A stretch of 8,137 bases of DNA from an uncultured Eggerthellaceae bacterium. Its GTDB lineage: Bacteria > Actinomycetota > Coriobacteriia > Coriobacteriales > Eggerthellaceae. The position numbers were made by a program, and so were the translations under genes. Each line of letters begins with the position of its first letter. The first letter of the stretch is position 1. A model generated the notes under the pieces. That model saw only the letters and a program-made list of their open reading frames with translations, was not told where the DNA came from and did no database searches. Location of the stretch: positions 1-8,137 of the forward strand of contig CANOHY010000061.1 in assembly GCA_947565915.1 (NCBI GenBank), written 5' to 3'. Of the stretch, positions 6,969 to 8,137 are shown piece by piece.

Positions 6969-7594
6969 ATGCTCCTGGGCTTTACGGTGGGGACTGGATG
7001 TCGTATGGGGCGAATTCGTCTTTAGCCCCATTGGCACTTGAGAGCGTTGGCATGCCGAGGCGTTAGCGAAGCTGCCGCGCTTCCGGTGGCCACCATATAC
7101 GGTGGCAATGCTTCTGGGAAGACCGGTGCGTTCAAGGCCGTATTTGCACTGAGGCGCATGGTCGTTGGCGATGCCGGGATTGATGGCTTTCTGCCGATTC
7201 GCCCCTTCCGGGCGGATTCCGCCCCTGCGGCTTCCCTTCCGCCTTCGACACATTCTTTTGGCGTGCGAGAGGGTCTATGTGGTGGGCAAGCCCGATCGCT
7301 GCCTGTACGCCATGCTCGCGAACTGCTCGATAAGGAGCTTTCTGGAAGCGTGCCGCCCTGGCACGCGCGAGCAGCTGCTGCTCGCTGCTCGCGACCTGTC
7401 TCTGGTGGAACAGTCTCTGATGCGCAGCGATGAGATGCGCATAGTCCAGCGAAACATTGAGGGACGTTCGGTTGGTCAGCCTGAACGAATGCGAGGGCAT
7501 GCGCTTTGACAAGGACTCCGCGCGTAGCCATCCAGACGGACGGCTCGGTGGTATCCCCATGCTGCGCAACGAGGACGCTCGCGAGCAACCGTAA
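6969..7594 (+). pseudogene. Decayed AAA15-type ATPase (AriA/RloA-like), frameshifted with internal deletion
   Basis: Pieces in all three plus-strand frames line up in the order of an AAA15/AbiLii-like ATPase. An ATG at 6969 with AAAGGAG 7 nt upstream starts MLLGFTVG. One lost base shifts the frame to WMSY, with a TAG at 7064. The first frame then resumes with LPVATIYGGNASGKT (Walker A, 7101-7124) and IRPFRAD. After a frame change near 7244 most of the protein is missing. The next piece, VYVVGKPDRCLYAML (7276-7320), occupies the Walker B place, where functional relatives have a VVDELD-like sequence; the acidic pair is gone. REQLLLAARDLSLVEQSLMR and SDEMRIV follow, then a last frame change gives MRFDKDSARS and the C-terminal GRLGGIP, ending at TAA 7592. 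About 626 bp remain of a gene normally near 1.2-1.3 kb. The assignment comes from remembered family motifs, not from a search. Confidence 0.72.
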
Positions 7595-7602
7595 AGGGCA
7601 GC

Positions 7603-7829
7603 GTGCGCTTTCGCGGCAAAGCAGCATACGGGAGTATCGCAGCATATGCTGGGTGAGCGCCAAAGGCCGCACCGAGAAAGGACCACCTCAAGATTGCTCC
7701 TGTCGACGTCAAGCATCGCGACTGTCTTTGCCCAAAACGGCCCGGGGAAGCCCCTGGGTCGTCCTATTGTTTGGGGCGCACGACGATGCGTCGCTCTCGC
7801 GGAGTCAGTCTCTCGTCTCCTTCCCATAA
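7603..7829 (+). pseudogene. Probable RloB-like fragment following the ATPase relic
   Basis: Immediately after the ATPase stop, AAAGGG (7593-7598) precedes a possible GTG start at 7603. After a frame change, SIREYRSICWVSAKGRTEK (7623-7679) matches the style of an RloB N-terminus, in which a hydrophobic strand leads into an E-G-x-x-T-E motif. Here the first Glu would be replaced by Ala-Lys. An extra base near 7680 shifts the frame to DHLKIAPVDVKHRD. Another shift gives WVVLLFGAHDDASLS, which may be a remnant of the central acidic strand, ending at TAA 7827-7829. An intact RloB is about 200 residues, so much is lost. RloB-like genes commonly follow AAA15 ATPase genes, and that context is part of the argument. 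The similarity is short, so this is less sure than the ATPase call. Confidence 0.45.
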
Positions 7830-7848
7830 GGGCGCTTATGGGAAGGAG
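7817..7848. repeat. 14-bp perfect inverted repeat
   Basis: CTCCTTCCCATAAG (7817-7830) and CTTATGGGAAGGAG (7835-7848) form a perfect stem around a GGCG loop. No T-tract follows on either strand. It overlaps the end of the RloB-like fragment and lies about 50 bp upstream of the next promoter. It may be the terminator of the relic module, insulating the surface-protein gene, or a binding site for a dimeric regulator. Confidence 0.6.
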
Positions 7849-7862
7849 GGCCTCTCCCGCCC

Positions 7863-7901
7863 GTCACGGAAATCTGAGAAAAATCCCGAAAAACCCGTGA
7901 C
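7863..7901. promoter_or_regulatory. Operator-like inverted repeat overlapping the -35 element
   Basis: GTCACGG (7863-7869) and CCGTGAC (7895-7901) are perfect 7-bp inverted copies whose centres are 32 bp apart, about three turns of the helix. The right copy overlaps the -35 box. Between them lie two A5 tracts (7879-7883 and 7889-7893), 10 bp apart and each followed by C-rich sequence, in the position of an RNA polymerase UP element. The repeat could bind a repressor that loops or bends the DNA. This is inference from geometry alone. Confidence 0.35.
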
Positions 7902-7924
7902 AAACGCAGAAGGGCCGATATAAT
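7897..7924 (+). promoter_or_regulatory. Near-consensus sigma-70 promoter of the exported-protein gene
   Basis: GTGACA (7897-7902, five of six matches) is followed after 16 nt by a perfect TATAAT (7919-7924). With the A-rich stretch just upstream this should be a strong promoter. Transcription would start near 7931 and give a leader of about 114 nt before the ATG at 8045. Confidence 0.75.
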
Positions 7925-7974
7925 GCAAAGAGGTTTGTTGGGCCCAGGCCGTCCGTTGCCATGCGCTCCCGAGG

Positions 7975-8002
7975 AGGGTCGCCGCGACGGGCGGGCGACC
8001 CT
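7975..8002 (+). promoter_or_regulatory. Stable hairpin in the 5' leader
   Basis: AGGGTCGCC (7975-7983) pairs perfectly with GGCGACCCT (7994-8002) across a 10-nt loop. An outer pairing of GGGCC (7940-7944) with GGCCC (8003-8007) is possible. No T-tract follows, so this is not an obvious attenuator. It ends 25 nt before the ribosome site and could stabilise the transcript or bind a regulator. It matches no riboswitch class I recognise. Confidence 0.45.
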
Positions 8003-8044
8003 GGCCCGGCACAGTCGAAACCCTTATAGGAAGGACGAGTAAGT

Positions 8045-8137
8045 ATGACAGCTTGCAAAGACGCCCAGAAGGTATCTGGGAAGAAGGCGGTCAGCGCCAC
8101 CCTGGCGGGCGTGCTGGCCGTGGGCATGGTGCCTGCC
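8045..8137 (+). CDS. N-terminus of an exported, probably cell-surface protein (partial)
   Basis: Thirty-one codons are visible before the window ends. The start ATG at 8045 has AGGAAGGA about 9 nt upstream, and the same frame is closed by a TAG at 8027, so no earlier start is possible. The N-terminus is a Sec signal peptide with a long basic start (KVSGKKAV, residues 9-16) and then a hydrophobic core (LAGVLAVGMVPA, residues 20-31). The cleavage site lies beyond the window. This style of signal peptide is common on large secreted or wall-anchored proteins of Coriobacteriia. The mature domains cannot be seen, so the function is unknown. The strong promoter and structured leader suggest abundant or regulated expression. 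Confidence 0.85.
   Translation, partial: MTACKDAQKVSGKKAVSATLAGVLAVGMVPA

Noticed and set aside
7022..7827. Two long minus-strand frames (216 and 231 codons)
   Set aside because: Their translations are rich in Arg, Ser and Pro with no domain pattern, and they are antisense to recognisable ATPase pieces on the plus strand.
7975..8002. Leader hairpin as an intrinsic terminator or c-di-GMP riboswitch
   Set aside because: No T-tract follows, and the conserved bases of that riboswitch class are not visible.
1..8137. CRISPR array, tRNA, rRNA or insertion sequence
   Set aside because: I saw no regularly spaced repeats, no tRNA-like cloverleaf, no rRNA sequence, and no transposase or terminal repeats.

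Overview
The window looks like chromosomal DNA from a high-GC Gram-positive bacterium, most likely an actinobacterium of the class Coriobacteriia (Eggerthellaceae-like). This is an inference. It rests on the GC-rich coding sequence with strong AAGGAG-type ribosome sites, on the style of the signal peptide that starts at 8045, and on the family make-up of the surface-glycan genes.

Positions 1-110 hold the last codons of a possible rightward gene, then a strong hairpin lying between two convergent gene ends. Positions 111-6633 are a leftward (minus-strand) surface-polysaccharide cluster. In transcription order it encodes a family 2 glycosyltransferase (6633-5452), a large polysaccharide pyruvyl transferase fused to a degenerate glycosyltransferase-like N-terminus (5434-3116), an integral-membrane acyltransferase (2857-1841) and a polytopic GT-C-like membrane protein of the DUF6020 type (1838-111). 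The first two genes are 17 bp apart and the last two only 2 bp apart, so each pair is probably co-translated. A 258-bp gap separates the two pairs. Together the genes would build, pyruvylate, acylate and extend a cell-surface glycan. The first two proteins end in the same kind of coiled coil followed by an S-x-x-F-R-I-G tail, which suggests a shared docking or membrane-association element.

Positions 6634-7829 contain no intact gene. On the plus strand there are eroded remains of a two-gene module: an AAA15-type ATPase (6969-7594) that still has its start codon, ribosome site, Walker A motif and C-terminal signature, followed directly by an apparent RloB-like fragment (about 7603-7829). Both are broken by frameshifts, and the ATPase has lost its middle. 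Intact AAA15/RloB pairs are predicted anti-phage systems, so this is probably a dead defence module.

Positions 7817-8137 hold a 14-bp perfect hairpin, a near-consensus sigma-70 promoter with phased A-tracts and an operator-like inverted repeat, a leader of about 114 nt with a 9-bp stem, and the first 31 codons of an exported, probably cell-surface, protein that runs off the window.
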